NCBI RefSeq assembly: GCF_047462415.1
Contig: NZ_JANSJE010000007.1
Span: 1 to 64,000, forward strand
Reading direction: 5' to 3'
Length of the DNA stretch: 64,000 nt
Origin: Thermostichus sp047462415
Lineage (GTDB): Bacteria > Cyanobacteriota > Cyanobacteriia > Thermostichales > Thermostichaceae
This document shows, in pieces, positions 9,615 through 18,020 of the stretch. Within the stretch, counting starts at the first letter, position 1, and each line of letters begins with the position of its first letter. A program made the position numbers and the translations under genes. The notes beneath the pieces are model-generated. The model made no database searches and was not told the origin of the DNA. It worked only from the letters and a program-made list of their open reading frames with translations.

Positions 9615-10195
9615 GGCTGTGCCTCGGCTGGGGGGGCGGGGGAACGGGGTCGGGAAAATCCGGTTTGGATCTCGTTGAAGGGCTTGGCTTTGATCACCCC
9701 TGGGGGGACGGGATCCAGGTGGAAGAGGGCGCGAATGGCGTTTTCCACTTCCGTGATGGGGCGGTTGCCGATGGATTGATAAGCAATGTTGCCCTGGGAG
9801 TCAAAAAGGAGGGTCTGGGGCACTTGGCCGCTGTAGTATTGGCCACGCTCATCCCCGGGCAAGAGGGAATCGACAGAATAAGGGATGAAATAGACTCCCA
9901 GCCCATAGCGAACTTGCAGGTTGGCCAGGGTGGCAGCGTATTTTTTGCAATCGCTGCTGTCGTCGATGTAGTAGACGAGGAGGGCCGGGATCCCTTGTTC
10001 TTTGGCCTGCTTCAGGGAGACACGAGGGGGGATCATGCCGCCGTTGGAGCCGTAGAGGGCAAAGATGTTGCCGTCGTAGCGGTCGTCGTTGAGGAGGGCA
10101 TTGGCAGGCGGAGACAACCAGCCCATGAACACGACGCACAAAGCCACCAGGAGAAGGCGCAGCCACAGCATGATTTGGAGAGGATTGTCGAGCAA
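9611..10195 (-). CDS. Thylakoid membrane PSI accumulation factor-like, thioredoxin fold
   Basis: 194 residues. An N-terminal hydrophobic signal/anchor (LLLVALCVVFMGWLSPPANA) precedes LLNDDRYDGNIFALYGSNG, a thioredoxin-like core (ALLVYYIDDSSDCKKYA) and VPQTLLFDSQGNIAYQ. This arrangement matches the cyanobacterial family annotated as thylakoid membrane photosystem I accumulation factor, from memory. Only one cysteine is present in the expected active-site region, with no CxxC, so dithiol redox chemistry is unlikely. It is followed with a 4-bp overlap by a small coiled-coil membrane protein. Confidence 0.75.
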   Translation of the reverse strand: MLDNPLQIMLWLRLLLVALCVVFMGWLSPPANALLNDDRYDGNIFALYGSNGGMIPPRVSLKQAKEQGIPALLVYYIDDSSDCKKYAATLANLQVRYGLGVYFIPYSVDSLLPGDERGQYYSGQVPQTLLFDSQGNIAYQSIGNRPITEVENAIRALFHLDPVPPGVIKAKPFNEIQTGFSRPRSPAPPAEAQP

Positions 10196-10267
10196 AGAGG
10201 GGGCTCCCTCATTGTGCCATTTTGCTCTGGCGCCGCACTCCCCCTTCCAGTTTGCGGTGGGATCCCC

Positions 10268-11488
10268 TCATGGACGTTGGATAATGGTCTCGATCCGCCG
10301 TTGTTTTTTCACTGGATCTACGCCCACCAGCCGGATGTAGTCCTTGGGAAAACGGCTGAGGCACTGCTCGACAGCCTGACAGGCAGCGGCCCATTCTTTC
10401 AGGTGGGCAACTCCACACTCCTGCCAGGAATGAACCCGGTAGCGGCGCGGATCCGCGTGCTCCACCTGGATTTCGTATCCTTGCGCCAGGATCTGGCGAA
10501 TATGGGCCTGCACTTTTGGGTTGAGCGGAACGGGGGGAGGATCGACCGAGTGAGCAGCCCCGGGAGGGGATGGCGGGGAAGCGGGAGGCGGCTCCTGGGA
10601 GGCGGAGCGCTTGAGGCCAAGGTATTCTTCGGAGAGGCGACGGGCTTCTACTTGTTGTTGCTCGGCTTTGAGCTGGTGGCCGGCCTGGATCAACTGCTCC
10701 AGAGAAAATCGCGGCGGCGGAAAGTGGGGGGCGCCTTCTTTGCTTTTGAGCAGGCGAAAGGCTATGCCCTCTAGGCCCACTTGTTGGATCAATTGCCATA
10801 CCTGCTCGTCGTAAAGTTGGGCGCGCAGGGCGCCGAAAAAGTCGATGGCCTGTTCAGGAAAAGTGTCCACCAGGCGCTCGACTTCCTCCAGCGACAGCCC
10901 GTCAGCCTGAAAAATGCCGTGAACGATGTGAATGCGGTCGGTGCGGCTGGGCTCCCAATAGAACTTGCGCATGCGCCCATCGCGGATGAGGGGGGCATAG
11001 AGGGTGGAAAAGTCATTGCCGGTGGCGATGATGGGCACGCGTGGCAGAGGCTTGGGATCGTAGCTGCCGGGAAGCTGCACGTTGGTGGGGTTGTCGGCGA
11101 TGTTCATCAAGGTGGCGCTGACCAGTTGGGTGTTGACGGTGTACTGGGTCATGGTGTTCAGACGGCCAGCACCGGCATCCAGGTCGTTGATCATCAGCAC
11201 GGCCATCTGGCCAAATTTGCGGATGTGCTCGGCAGCTTCACGGTAGCGCAGACGGATCATGCGAGCCGGATCCCCGGCGTCGGGACTTTCCAGCTCACCG
11301 CCGGAGATGTGAACGGCATAGACCTTCATGCGCTCGAAAATCAGGTTGCACTGAAAGGTCTTGCCCTCACCCTTACGCCCGTGGATGCCCAAGATGAGCG
11401 GAACCGGCACGTCCGGCAAAGGGAGATGATTCTTCGTCAGGTGCAGGGCGACGACCTTGAGGAAGGTGGGGGCAATGTAGTAGCTCAT
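10268..11488 (-). CDS. rca: Rubisco activase with C-terminal small-subunit-like domain
   Basis: AAA+ remodeller expected to release inhibitory sugar phosphates from Rubisco. Walker A is GIHGRKGEGKTF (about 34-45) and Walker B is VLMINDLDAGAGR; the arginine-rich LIRDGRMRKFYWEP matches the AAA+ core of cyanobacterial Rca. After a Pro/Ser-rich linker (about 290-320), the last 85 residues (HIRQILAQGYEIQVEHADP...) form a Rubisco small-subunit-like (SSUL) domain. In other cyanobacteria that domain recruits activase to Rubisco in carboxysomes. It lies 62 bp downstream of the ArsA-like gene on the same strand. The RbcS homology can mislead annotation to rbcS. Confidence 0.92.
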   Translation of the reverse strand: MSYYIAPTFLKVVALHLTKNHLPLPDVPVPLILGIHGRKGEGKTFQCNLIFERMKVYAVHISGGELESPDAGDPARMIRLRYREAAEHIRKFGQMAVLMINDLDAGAGRLNTMTQYTVNTQLVSATLMNIADNPTNVQLPGSYDPKPLPRVPIIATGNDFSTLYAPLIRDGRMRKFYWEPSRTDRIHIVHGIFQADGLSLEEVERLVDTFPEQAIDFFGALRAQLYDEQVWQLIQQVGLEGIAFRLLKSKEGAPHFPPPRFSLEQLIQAGHQLKAEQQQVEARRLSEEYLGLKRSASQEPPPASPPSPPGAAHSVDPPPVPLNPKVQAHIRQILAQGYEIQVEHADPRRYRVHSWQECGVAHLKEWAAACQAVEQCLSRFPKDYIRLVGVDPVKKQRRIETIIQRP

Positions 11489-11550
11489 CCGCTCCGGGTT
11501 AGCTGGCTGTTTGCTATTTGAGGATACCTCTTCGGCAGAGGGCTACAGGC

Positions 11551-12729
11551 TCAAGCGGCAAAATGGATGCGCAGGTAGTCTTCTTCCATCTTGGCGCGGG
11601 CCGGGGTCATGGCTGCCAAGGTCTGGGGCAACACCAGGTTGCGGCGGTGGTTGCCGATGCGGATGTTCAGCTCATCCCCAGTTTTGCTCAGTTCCACCTG
11701 CTCTTTCGGGATCCCGGGCAAGTACAGATCCAGGCGGTACTGGCCGTTGTCGGTGACCACATGCATCGTTTGCTCGGTGTAGAACACTTCCGCCGGGTTG
11801 CGCTCTCCCCAAAGGTCTTTTTTCAGGCGGGCCAGGGCGTCCCACCCCACCAACTCCTCGGAGTACAGCGGGATCTCCACCACCGGTAGAGGAGCAAAGT
11901 TCTCGTGGATCTCCCGGCGATATTTTTGTTGGGCGGCCTTCCAGGCAGCAAAGTAGGGATCCACCACTCCATCCGGCAGAATGCGGTTGGCAATCACCAA
12001 ATCGGTGGCGACGCCGTAAAGGCTGAGGTAGGCGTGGGCCCGCAGCGATTCTTTGATCACCATCTTTTCGGGGTTGGTGACCAGCCGCACCGAGGTGATG
12101 CGGTTGTTGGTGAGGATGCCCTCCAGCCGCTCGATCTTCTGGTAGAACTCGTAGGGGGCATCCAGTACCTGGTCATTGGGCAGGGGGATCCCGGTCAGTC
12201 CCTTCACAATTGGCTCGGCAATAGGACGCAGCATCTGCGCCAAGCCCTGCAGGGGCTTGTAGAACTTGCGCATGTACCAGCCGGAAACATCCGGCAAACT
12301 CAAAAGGCGCAGAGCCGTGCCCGTAGGGGCTGAGTCGATGATGAGCACATCGAACTTGCCCTCGTCGTAATGGCGATTGACCCGCACCAGGGCAAAGATC
12401 TCGTCCATCCCCGGCAAAATGGCCAGCTCCTGCGCCTGCACCCCATCCAGCCCACGCGCCTGCAACACCTGGGTAATGTAGGTTTTGACGGATCCCCAAT
12501 TCAGCTCCAGCTCGTTGAGGGCATCCAGCTCCGCGCCCCAAAGGTTGGGTTTGACCTCCACCGGCTCATGGCCCAAGGGCTGATCGAAGCTATCGGCCAA
12601 CGAGTGGGCCGGATCGGTGCTCAGCACCAAAGTTTTCAGGCCGATCTCGGCACAACGCCAGCCGGTCGCCGCTGCCATCGAGGTTTTGCCGACCCCACCC
12701 TTGCCGGTCATGAGGATGATGCGTTGCAT
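11551..12729 (-). CDS. ArsA/GET3-family ATPase with C-terminal HSP20-like domain
   Basis: 392 residues. The deviant Walker A GKGGVGKTS (about 9-17) starts the ArsA/Get3 ATPase core; LSTDPAHSLADSFDQPLG and LIIDSAPTGTALRLLSLP are the A-loop/switch motifs. The last about 90 residues (YRLDLYLPGIPKEQVELS) resemble an HSP20/alpha-crystallin fold, the arrangement of the single-domain ArsA_HSP20 forms common in cyanobacteria. The role may be tail-anchored protein targeting or metalloid handling; no arsB/arsR neighbours support arsenite export. Confidence 0.88.
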   Translation of the reverse strand: MQRIILMTGKGGVGKTSMAAATGWRCAEIGLKTLVLSTDPAHSLADSFDQPLGHEPVEVKPNLWGAELDALNELELNWGSVKTYITQVLQARGLDGVQAQELAILPGMDEIFALVRVNRHYDEGKFDVLIIDSAPTGTALRLLSLPDVSGWYMRKFYKPLQGLAQMLRPIAEPIVKGLTGIPLPNDQVLDAPYEFYQKIERLEGILTNNRITSVRLVTNPEKMVIKESLRAHAYLSLYGVATDLVIANRILPDGVVDPYFAAWKAAQQKYRREIHENFAPLPVVEIPLYSEELVGWDALARLKKDLWGERNPAEVFYTEQTMHVVTDNGQYRLDLYLPGIPKEQVELSKTGDELNIRIGNHRRNLVLPQTLAAMTPARAKMEEDYLRIHFAA

Positions 12730-12911
12730 GAGAGCGCCATTTACATTCTTTTACAGGATAGCTCTAGCCTAGCCGATTTGCTCTGCTCTTTGAGAGGTAG
12801 CCGAGGAGCTGGGGTGCAGCCAGCAGGTAAACTATTGATTTGATTGCCGATCGTGTCGGCGGGACGGAGTCCTTGAAATCAAGCCTGTTGCAGGCATGTG
12901 GGAGGTACGTG

Positions 12912-13310
12912 ATGATCTGTCGCTGGCGGAGTGTGTTGCTGGTTGCCATCCTGACATTGGGGCTGTGGCTGGGATCGCTTCCTGTACAGGCGGCTGCCGG
13001 CTTGCCCCGAGAGCTGCAACAACTGGAGCAACAGGTGGAGCGGCTGCAAAGCCTGGTGGAGGCGGAGGACTGGTTGGAGATCCGCTCCTACATCCACGGA
13101 CCGATGGGCCTGACCCGCAAGACCTTGACCGGCCTGGCGGCCACCTTGCCGGATCGGCAAAAGCGGGAAGTGCTGCGCCTGGCCAAGGAGATGGGCCGTA
13201 GCCTGGAACAACTGGACTTTGCCGCCAAAGCCTATGACCAACCGGAGGTGGAAGCAGCCCAGGCCAAGGTGAAAAAGACGTTGCAAGAGTTGGAGGCCGT
13301 GTTTTCCTAG
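12912..13310 (+). CDS. psbQ: Photosystem II protein PsbQ (CyanoQ)
   Basis: Lumenal extrinsic subunit stabilising the oxygen-evolving side of photosystem II. The start is set at ATG 12912 because ggaggt lies just upstream (12901-12906); this gives 132 residues with an immediate signal peptide (LLVAILTLGLWLGSLPVQA). The mature four-helix part has the PsbQ signature WLEIRSYIHGPMGLTRKTL. CyanoQ in Synechocystis is a lipoprotein; here no lipobox cysteine follows the signal, so the mature protein is probably not lipidated. No neighbour is a PSII gene. Confidence 0.88.
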   Translation: MICRWRSVLLVAILTLGLWLGSLPVQAAAGLPRELQQLEQQVERLQSLVEAEDWLEIRSYIHGPMGLTRKTLTGLAATLPDRQKREVLRLAKEMGRSLEQLDFAAKAYDQPEVEAAQAKVKKTLQELEAVFS

Positions 13311-13365
13311 GCTGTGTTGAGCTGACCTTCATCTCAAACGGCAATGAAACGGTTCGTTACGTCCA

Positions 13366-13445
13366 TCCCCAGCTCCCCTCTCCCTCAGGGAGAGGGGCTG
13401 GGGGTGAGGGATGTCCCTCAGGGAGAGGGGCTGGGGGTGAGGGAT
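13366..13445. repeat. REP-like palindromic element, copy 2 (tandem)
   Basis: The palindrome cccctctccct-c-agggagagggg (13375-13397) is followed by ctgggggtgaggga. The unit agggagaggggctgggggtg is then repeated, giving a partial tandem duplication. Same family as the element after atpD. Lies in the gap after psbQ. Confidence 0.75.
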
Positions 13446-13485
13446 CCAGAAAACGCTGGCGCAGCGAAACATCCCAAAAAGTTAG

Positions 13486-13516
13486 AAAAAATGGGGATCC
13501 CTGAGCGGGGATCCCC
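13486..13516 (-). terminator. Rho-independent terminator for the OB-fold/subtilisin pair
   Basis: Read on the minus strand, an 8-bp stem (ggggatcc / ggatcccc) with an 8-nt loop is followed directly by ATTTTTTC. It lies 33 bp past the stop of the small OB-fold-like gene at 13549. Confidence 0.7.
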
Positions 13517-13548
13517 GATTTGGTTGATCGATCTGTATCTGGGCCAAG

Positions 13549-13770
13549 CTAGGGCTGCCGTCGGAAGCTCTTCACCTCCAAGACCGGCCCCACCTGAGCC
13601 ACCGTCACCATGTCTTCTTTGAGCTGTCCCTGGATGGTGACTTCCAACCCCTCTTGTAAGAGCTCTTTGGGGGCGCGGAAGAGGGCATAGTGCTGGCCGG
13701 AAGGCAGGGTCAGCACCCACACCCCTCCTTCGATATCCAGGAACTGGATGGTACCGCTGTATTCTTCCAT
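13549..13770 (-). CDS. Small OB-fold-like protein (hypothetical)
   Basis: 73 residues starting at MEEYSGTIQFLDIEGG (13770). The ATG overlaps the TGA of the upstream peptidase gene, indicating translational coupling. Alternating hydrophobic beta-strand patterns (GVWVLTLPSGQHYALF, LEVTIQGQLKEDM, VLEVKSF) suggest a small beta-barrel. A longer frame up to 13908 exists but is entirely inside the peptidase gene. No named family is recognised. A terminator follows. Confidence 0.65.
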   Translation of the reverse strand: MEEYSGTIQFLDIEGGVWVLTLPSGQHYALFRAPKELLQEGLEVTIQGQLKEDMVTVAQVGPVLEVKSFRRQP

Positions 13771-15623
13771 CACCGCCTCAGCGCTAGACCGGTGCTGTTG
13801 GACTGGGACTCCAGGATGGCTTGTGCTCCCAAATAGGCCAGGCCCAGGCAGAGCAGGCCATTGAAGAGCAAAAAGGAGCGACCCAGCCAAGCAGAGGATC
13901 CAAGCCATACTACCCCCTCATAGAACAGAGATCCGGACAAGAGCAGATGGGAGGCCATGCCGATAGAGAGGCCGATCACCGCCCAGCGCCAGCGCCGATG
14001 GCCCAGGAGCAGCACCAGCAACAGGCCCGGGATCAAGACGCTGGCAAACAAGGGGTTCAAAGCGTTGGTTTGGGCCAAGGCGGTGCCCAGCTCCGGCAGG
14101 GAGCTCCCCGCCAATTGGAAGGGCCAGCGAGGGGCACCCACAATGGCCAAGCCCTGCAGTGGGAAGAGGCCGGCGCTGCCCAAGAGGATCCCGGCCAGCA
14201 AAGGCACTGTTGCCCGCATCGGCTTGGGAGCCAGCCACCAGCGGATCAGCACCAGGATGATGTAGCCGCCTATCACCATCAGCAGCTTGGGCACCAGGGC
14301 AATCGGGCCGCCATCAAACCAGAAGCGCGGGTTGAGGTAGCCGTTGTTGTTCAGGTATTGCAGGAAGTCCTTCAGCCACAGCACCAGGGGGTTCTCCTCT
14401 TGCTGACCGGTGGCTCGGGCCAGCGCCTTGGCAGCATCCAGACGACCGGCCCCGTAGAAGTTCTGTTTGTCGCCGGGCACCGGGGTGGCCGACATCTTCA
14501 GCACCTCTTCCACCTTGTCCGGGTCTTTGATGCCCTGGGCTTGGATCAGCGCCGCCACGCCGGCCACGTGGGGAGTGGCCATGCTGGTGCCTTGGAAGTA
14601 GGCAAAGACCGGCTCGCTGGGGTTGCGGCGGTTGATGGTCTGCTGCAGAATGCCGTACTCAGGGTGATCGGGGGTTTTGGCGCCGCCCGGGGCAGAGATG
14701 TCCACCCCCACCCCATAGTTGGAGTAAGGGGCTTTGCTGCCATCGGGGCCGGTGGCCGAGACAGCGATCACATGCGGGTAGCGGGCCGGGTAGCTCACCT
14801 GGTCGGAGTTTTCGTTGCCGGCGGCTGCGATCACCGTCACCCCTTTGCTGTGGGCATAGGCTACGGCCTCTTCCATCAGTCGGGCCGAAGCGCGGCTACC
14901 CAGGCTGAGGTTGATGATCGTGGCCCCGTGGTCGGCAGCATAGCGGATCCCTTCCACCACATCCGACAGGGAGCCGAAGCCGTTGGCATCCAACACCCGC
15001 ACCGGCATAATCTTGGCCTTGAAGGCGATGCCGGCTACACCCAAGAAATTGTTGGTGGATTGGGCGATGGTTCCCGCCACATGGGTGCCGTGGCCGTTGA
15101 GGTCTTCCGGGTCCTCATCATCGTCCACGAAGTCATAGCCCTGCACAAATTGAGTTTGGGCCAGGTCGGGAACTCGCGTCACCCCAGTATCCACCACGGC
15201 TACCGTCACCCCTTCCCCCTGAGAGATGTCCCAGGCTTCCGGCATGCGGATGGCCCTGAGATTCCACTGCTGGGGATAGAGGCGGTCGTTGGGCACAAAG
15301 GCCGCCTGGAATTGATAGTTGGGGTGAGCGTACTCGATCAAAGCTTCGTTGGTGAGCCGCTTGACCAGCCGCCGCGTGGATCCCAGATGGTCGGCATCCA
15401 CGTCAAATAGGTAGATCGCTTCTTGGCGGGCAAAAGCGCTGTCGCTGCTGGGGCGGAGCGTCAAATTATACTCTTTGGCGATAGCGGCAATCTGGCTGGG
15501 GGTGGCCGTATTAACAAAGTTGACCACGATGCTGTCGTAGGGGGTGGATCCCTTGCCGCAAGCCGTCAACAGCAGTGCCATCAGTCCGGCGCAGCAAAGG
15601 CCCAACCAGCGTCTGAATTTCAT
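13770..15623 (-). CDS. S8 (subtilisin-like) serine peptidase, lipoprotein
   Basis: 617 residues. The N-terminus is a lipoprotein signal with lipobox LLTAC (Cys22). A propeptide-like region (30-110) is followed by the catalytic domain: Asp145 (VAVVDTGV), His178 (NGHGTHVAG), oxyanion Asn270 (AAAGNENS) and Ser347 (GTSMATPHVAG). From about residue 410, a C-terminal third holds several hydrophobic helices, so the enzyme is probably anchored at both ends in a membrane. All catalytic residues are intact. Substrate unknown. It is coupled to the small downstream OB-fold-like gene. Confidence 0.93.
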   Translation of the reverse strand: MKFRRWLGLCCAGLMALLLTACGKGSTPYDSIVVNFVNTATPSQIAAIAKEYNLTLRPSSDSAFARQEAIYLFDVDADHLGSTRRLVKRLTNEALIEYAHPNYQFQAAFVPNDRLYPQQWNLRAIRMPEAWDISQGEGVTVAVVDTGVTRVPDLAQTQFVQGYDFVDDDEDPEDLNGHGTHVAGTIAQSTNNFLGVAGIAFKAKIMPVRVLDANGFGSLSDVVEGIRYAADHGATIINLSLGSRASARLMEEAVAYAHSKGVTVIAAAGNENSDQVSYPARYPHVIAVSATGPDGSKAPYSNYGVGVDISAPGGAKTPDHPEYGILQQTINRRNPSEPVFAYFQGTSMATPHVAGVAALIQAQGIKDPDKVEEVLKMSATPVPGDKQNFYGAGRLDAAKALARATGQQEENPLVLWLKDFLQYLNNNGYLNPRFWFDGGPIALVPKLLMVIGGYIILVLIRWWLAPKPMRATVPLLAGILLGSAGLFPLQGLAIVGAPRWPFQLAGSSLPELGTALAQTNALNPLFASVLIPGLLLVLLLGHRRWRWAVIGLSIGMASHLLLSGSLFYEGVVWLGSSAWLGRSFLLFNGLLCLGLAYLGAQAILESQSNSTGLALRR

Positions 15624-15786
15624 AATTCACGCCCTCGGGATCCAAACCAAAATGGTTGCAACCAGTATGCCTTCTGGATCGACGATTGACGAGATGCGAT
15701 CCGGGATTGGGGCAAAATTGCCAAAAGGTGCAACCTTCGCCGCGCAAGAAGGGATCCCAGCCCTGCCGAGAAAGTGCTATGACAAG

Positions 15787-16536
15787 ATGAGCGAAGAAGA
15801 AGGGGGAAGTCAGGGTCGTATGGATAGAGTTTTGCAGCTCCTGATCCAGGGTTGGTACTATTCCATCCCCCTGCTGACGTTCTCGGTCTTCTCGGTGGCC
15901 TGTTGCATCGAGCGGGCCTTGTTCTGGTGGAAGGTCACCCACCGGCAGGAGGAGGTGGTGCGGCAAGCCCTCAGCCAGTACCGCCGCAACCCACGCGCTG
16001 CCCAGTATCTGCTGGAACAAAATGCCGACCTGCCCATTGCTCGCATCTTTTTGGCCGGCCTGGAGCTGAACGAAGCCAGCCCCGAAGATTTTAAGTTGGC
16101 CCTGGAAACAGCCCTGGCGGCAGAGGTGCCCCTGCTGAAGCGCTTCAACACGGTCTTCGACACTGTCATTACCGTTGCCCCCTTCCTGGGACTGCTGGGC
16201 ACGGTTACCGGCATCATCCAGATCCTCAGCTCCATCCAACTGGGAGATATCGGCGGCACCGACACACAGGGGGTGGGTCAAGGGATTGCCGAAGCCCTCT
16301 ACTCGACCGCCTTTGGGCTGATCGTGGCCATTCCCACCTTGCTGATCTCCAATGTCTTCCGCTCTCTCTACCTGCGGCAACTTTCCAAGATCCAGGAGTA
16401 CGGCGGCGAGCTGGAGTTGCTGCATCGGCAGCGGCAAGAGATGCAAGCCCAGCAACTTTCCCAGTACCCCTACACGCAGTCCAGACCCGGTGGCAGCTCC
16501 ACCCTTCCGCCCTACTCTTCGCTTGAGCCCTCTTAA
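15787..16536 (+). CDS. exbB: MotA/TolQ/ExbB-family proton channel protein
   Basis: Proton-channel subunit that energises outer-membrane processes through a TonB-like partner. ATG 15787 (MSEEEGGSQGR) is chosen; ATG 15820 is an alternative, and upstream in-frame sequence overlaps the divergent peptidase gene. Three transmembrane segments are visible, including the conserved FDTVITVAPFLGLLGTVTGI and GIAEALYSTAFGLIVAIPTLL. The pair with exbD, 3 bp downstream, gives the ExbBD stator; no tonB lies next to them. Confidence 0.9.
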   Translation: MSEEEGGSQGRMDRVLQLLIQGWYYSIPLLTFSVFSVACCIERALFWWKVTHRQEEVVRQALSQYRRNPRAAQYLLEQNADLPIARIFLAGLELNEASPEDFKLALETALAAEVPLLKRFNTVFDTVITVAPFLGLLGTVTGIIQILSSIQLGDIGGTDTQGVGQGIAEALYSTAFGLIVAIPTLLISNVFRSLYLRQLSKIQEYGGELELLHRQRQEMQAQQLSQYPYTQSRPGGSSTLPPYSSLEPS

Positions 16537-16539
16537 GCC

Positions 16540-16965
16540 ATGCGCATCCCCGAAGAAAACTTCCGCTCCGGCGAGATTAATATTGTGCCCTTGATCGATG
16601 TCATCTTTTCGATCTTGGTGTTTTTTGTCATCGCCAGCTTGGTGCTCACCCGCTCGGAAGCGCTGGATGTCAACCTGCCGGACGCAACCACGGCCCAAGT
16701 TCGTCTACAGCCGGATGTAACGGTGAGCATCACGGCAGAAGGCCAGATCGCCGTCAACCAGGAAAAGATCGCCGATATCTCCGCTCTGATCCCGACGGTG
16801 GAACGCATCCTGGCCGAGAAGCCGGCTGAAGGGCGCCGCCTGGTGGTGATCAACGCCGATTTGGCCCTCTCCCACGGCAAGGTGGTAGAGGTGATGGATA
16901 CCCTGCAGCGGCTGCCCAACGTCAGCCTGGCCATTGCCGCTCGCCGCCCCGCCAATAACCGTTGA
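16540..16965 (+). CDS. exbD: ExbD/TolR-family biopolymer transport protein
   Basis: 141 residues: a short cytoplasmic start, one transmembrane helix (VPLIDVIFSILVFFVIASLV) bearing the conserved Asp of ExbD/TolR (LIDV), and a periplasmic domain ending NVSLAIAARRP. Works with ExbB in proton-driven energy transfer. It follows exbB by 3 bp and ends 20 bp from the convergent argF. Confidence 0.92.
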   Translation: MRIPEENFRSGEINIVPLIDVIFSILVFFVIASLVLTRSEALDVNLPDATTAQVRLQPDVTVSITAEGQIAVNQEKIADISALIPTVERILAEKPAEGRRLVVINADLALSHGKVVEVMDTLQRLPNVSLAIAARRPANNR

Positions 16966-16985
16966 CACCTTCCCTCTCTCTGGGG

Positions 16986-17930
16986 TCACCCTGCCCCCAG
17001 CAGTTGGATCAGCAGCGCCTTTTGCACGTGGAGGCGATTTTCTGCTTGATCCCACACACGGGACTGGGATCCCTCTAAGACCTCGGCAGTAATCTCCTCT
17101 TCCCGGTGGGCAGGCAAGCAGTGCAGCACGATAGCCTCGGGATCCGCCTGTTTTATCAGCGCGGCGTTGACCTGGTAGGGCAGGAAGTGGGCTTTGCGGG
17201 CCTCGGCCTGATCCTCTTGGCCCATGCTGGCCCACACGTCGGTATAGACCACCTGAGCTCCTGCGACTGCTGCGTAGGGATCCCGTAAGACCAGCACCTG
17301 CGATCCCTGGGCCAGGGCTTGTGCTTCTGCCACCACCGCCCCATCCGGCTCGTAACCGGGGGGTGTGGCGACACGGATGTGGATCCCGCTCATGGCACAG
17401 CCCAGCAGCAGGGAATGGGCAACGTTATTGCCGTCGCCGCAATAGGCCAAGGTCAGGCCCGCCAGTTGGCCGAAGTTCTCCTGGATGGTGAGCAGATCGG
17501 CCAACACCTGACAGGGGTGAAACTGATCCGTGAGGGCGTTGATCACCGGGATCTCGGCATACTCGGCAAAGATCTCCAGCTCTCGCTGGTCGTAGGTGCG
17601 AATGGCAATGACATCCAGGTAGCGGGAGAGGACGCGGGCCGTATCCGGCAGGGGTTCGCCGCGGCTCACCTGCAGCGCCGTCGGTACCAGATCCAGGGTG
17701 CTGCCCCCACACTGGGCCATGGCAGCAGTAAAACTGACGCGGGTGCGGGTGGAAGCCTTTTGAAACAACAGCCCCAGCACCCGACCCCGCAGATCCGCCC
17801 GATAGGGATCCCGCTTCAGTTCCGCCGCTTGAGCCAGCAGGGCCGATAGCTCTGCCGATGTCAGGTCGCTGAGCCGGAGCAGATCCCGCCCGGCTAAGTT
17901 CACAGATCCCACGGTCTTCGACTCGGCCAT
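16986..17930 (-). CDS. argF: Ornithine carbamoyltransferase
   Basis: Makes citrulline from ornithine and carbamoyl phosphate in arginine synthesis. The carbamoyl-phosphate loop STRTRVSF, the ornithine-side HPCQVLADL and the C-terminal HCLPAHREEEI are all present. The start MAESKTVGSVNLAGRD (17930) gives the usual 314 residues; a frame from 18005 would add 25 uncharacteristic residues. It lies downstream of a Ctp protease gene on the same strand and may be co-transcribed. Confidence 0.95.
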   Translation of the reverse strand: MAESKTVGSVNLAGRDLLRLSDLTSAELSALLAQAAELKRDPYRADLRGRVLGLLFQKASTRTRVSFTAAMAQCGGSTLDLVPTALQVSRGEPLPDTARVLSRYLDVIAIRTYDQRELEIFAEYAEIPVINALTDQFHPCQVLADLLTIQENFGQLAGLTLAYCGDGNNVAHSLLLGCAMSGIHIRVATPPGYEPDGAVVAEAQALAQGSQVLVLRDPYAAVAGAQVVYTDVWASMGQEDQAEARKAHFLPYQVNAALIKQADPEAIVLHCLPAHREEEITAEVLEGSQSRVWDQAENRLHVQKALLIQLLGAG

Positions 17931-18020
17931 AGTGCCGCGCGCCACCTCCACGAACAACCCAGCATTGCCAACCCCGCGTTGGTCTTTGAGCCTCAGCTCG
18001 ACCACGGCCTCAGGATCCGG

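Noticed and set aside
10268..10530. A Rubisco small subunit (rbcS) gene
   Set aside because: The RbcS-like text is the C-terminal domain of the activase frame, in the same reading frame as the AAA+ core.
13821..15410. 529-codon plus-strand frame antisense to the S8 peptidase
   Set aside because: Shadow of a gene with complete catalytic motifs; no domain pattern of its own.
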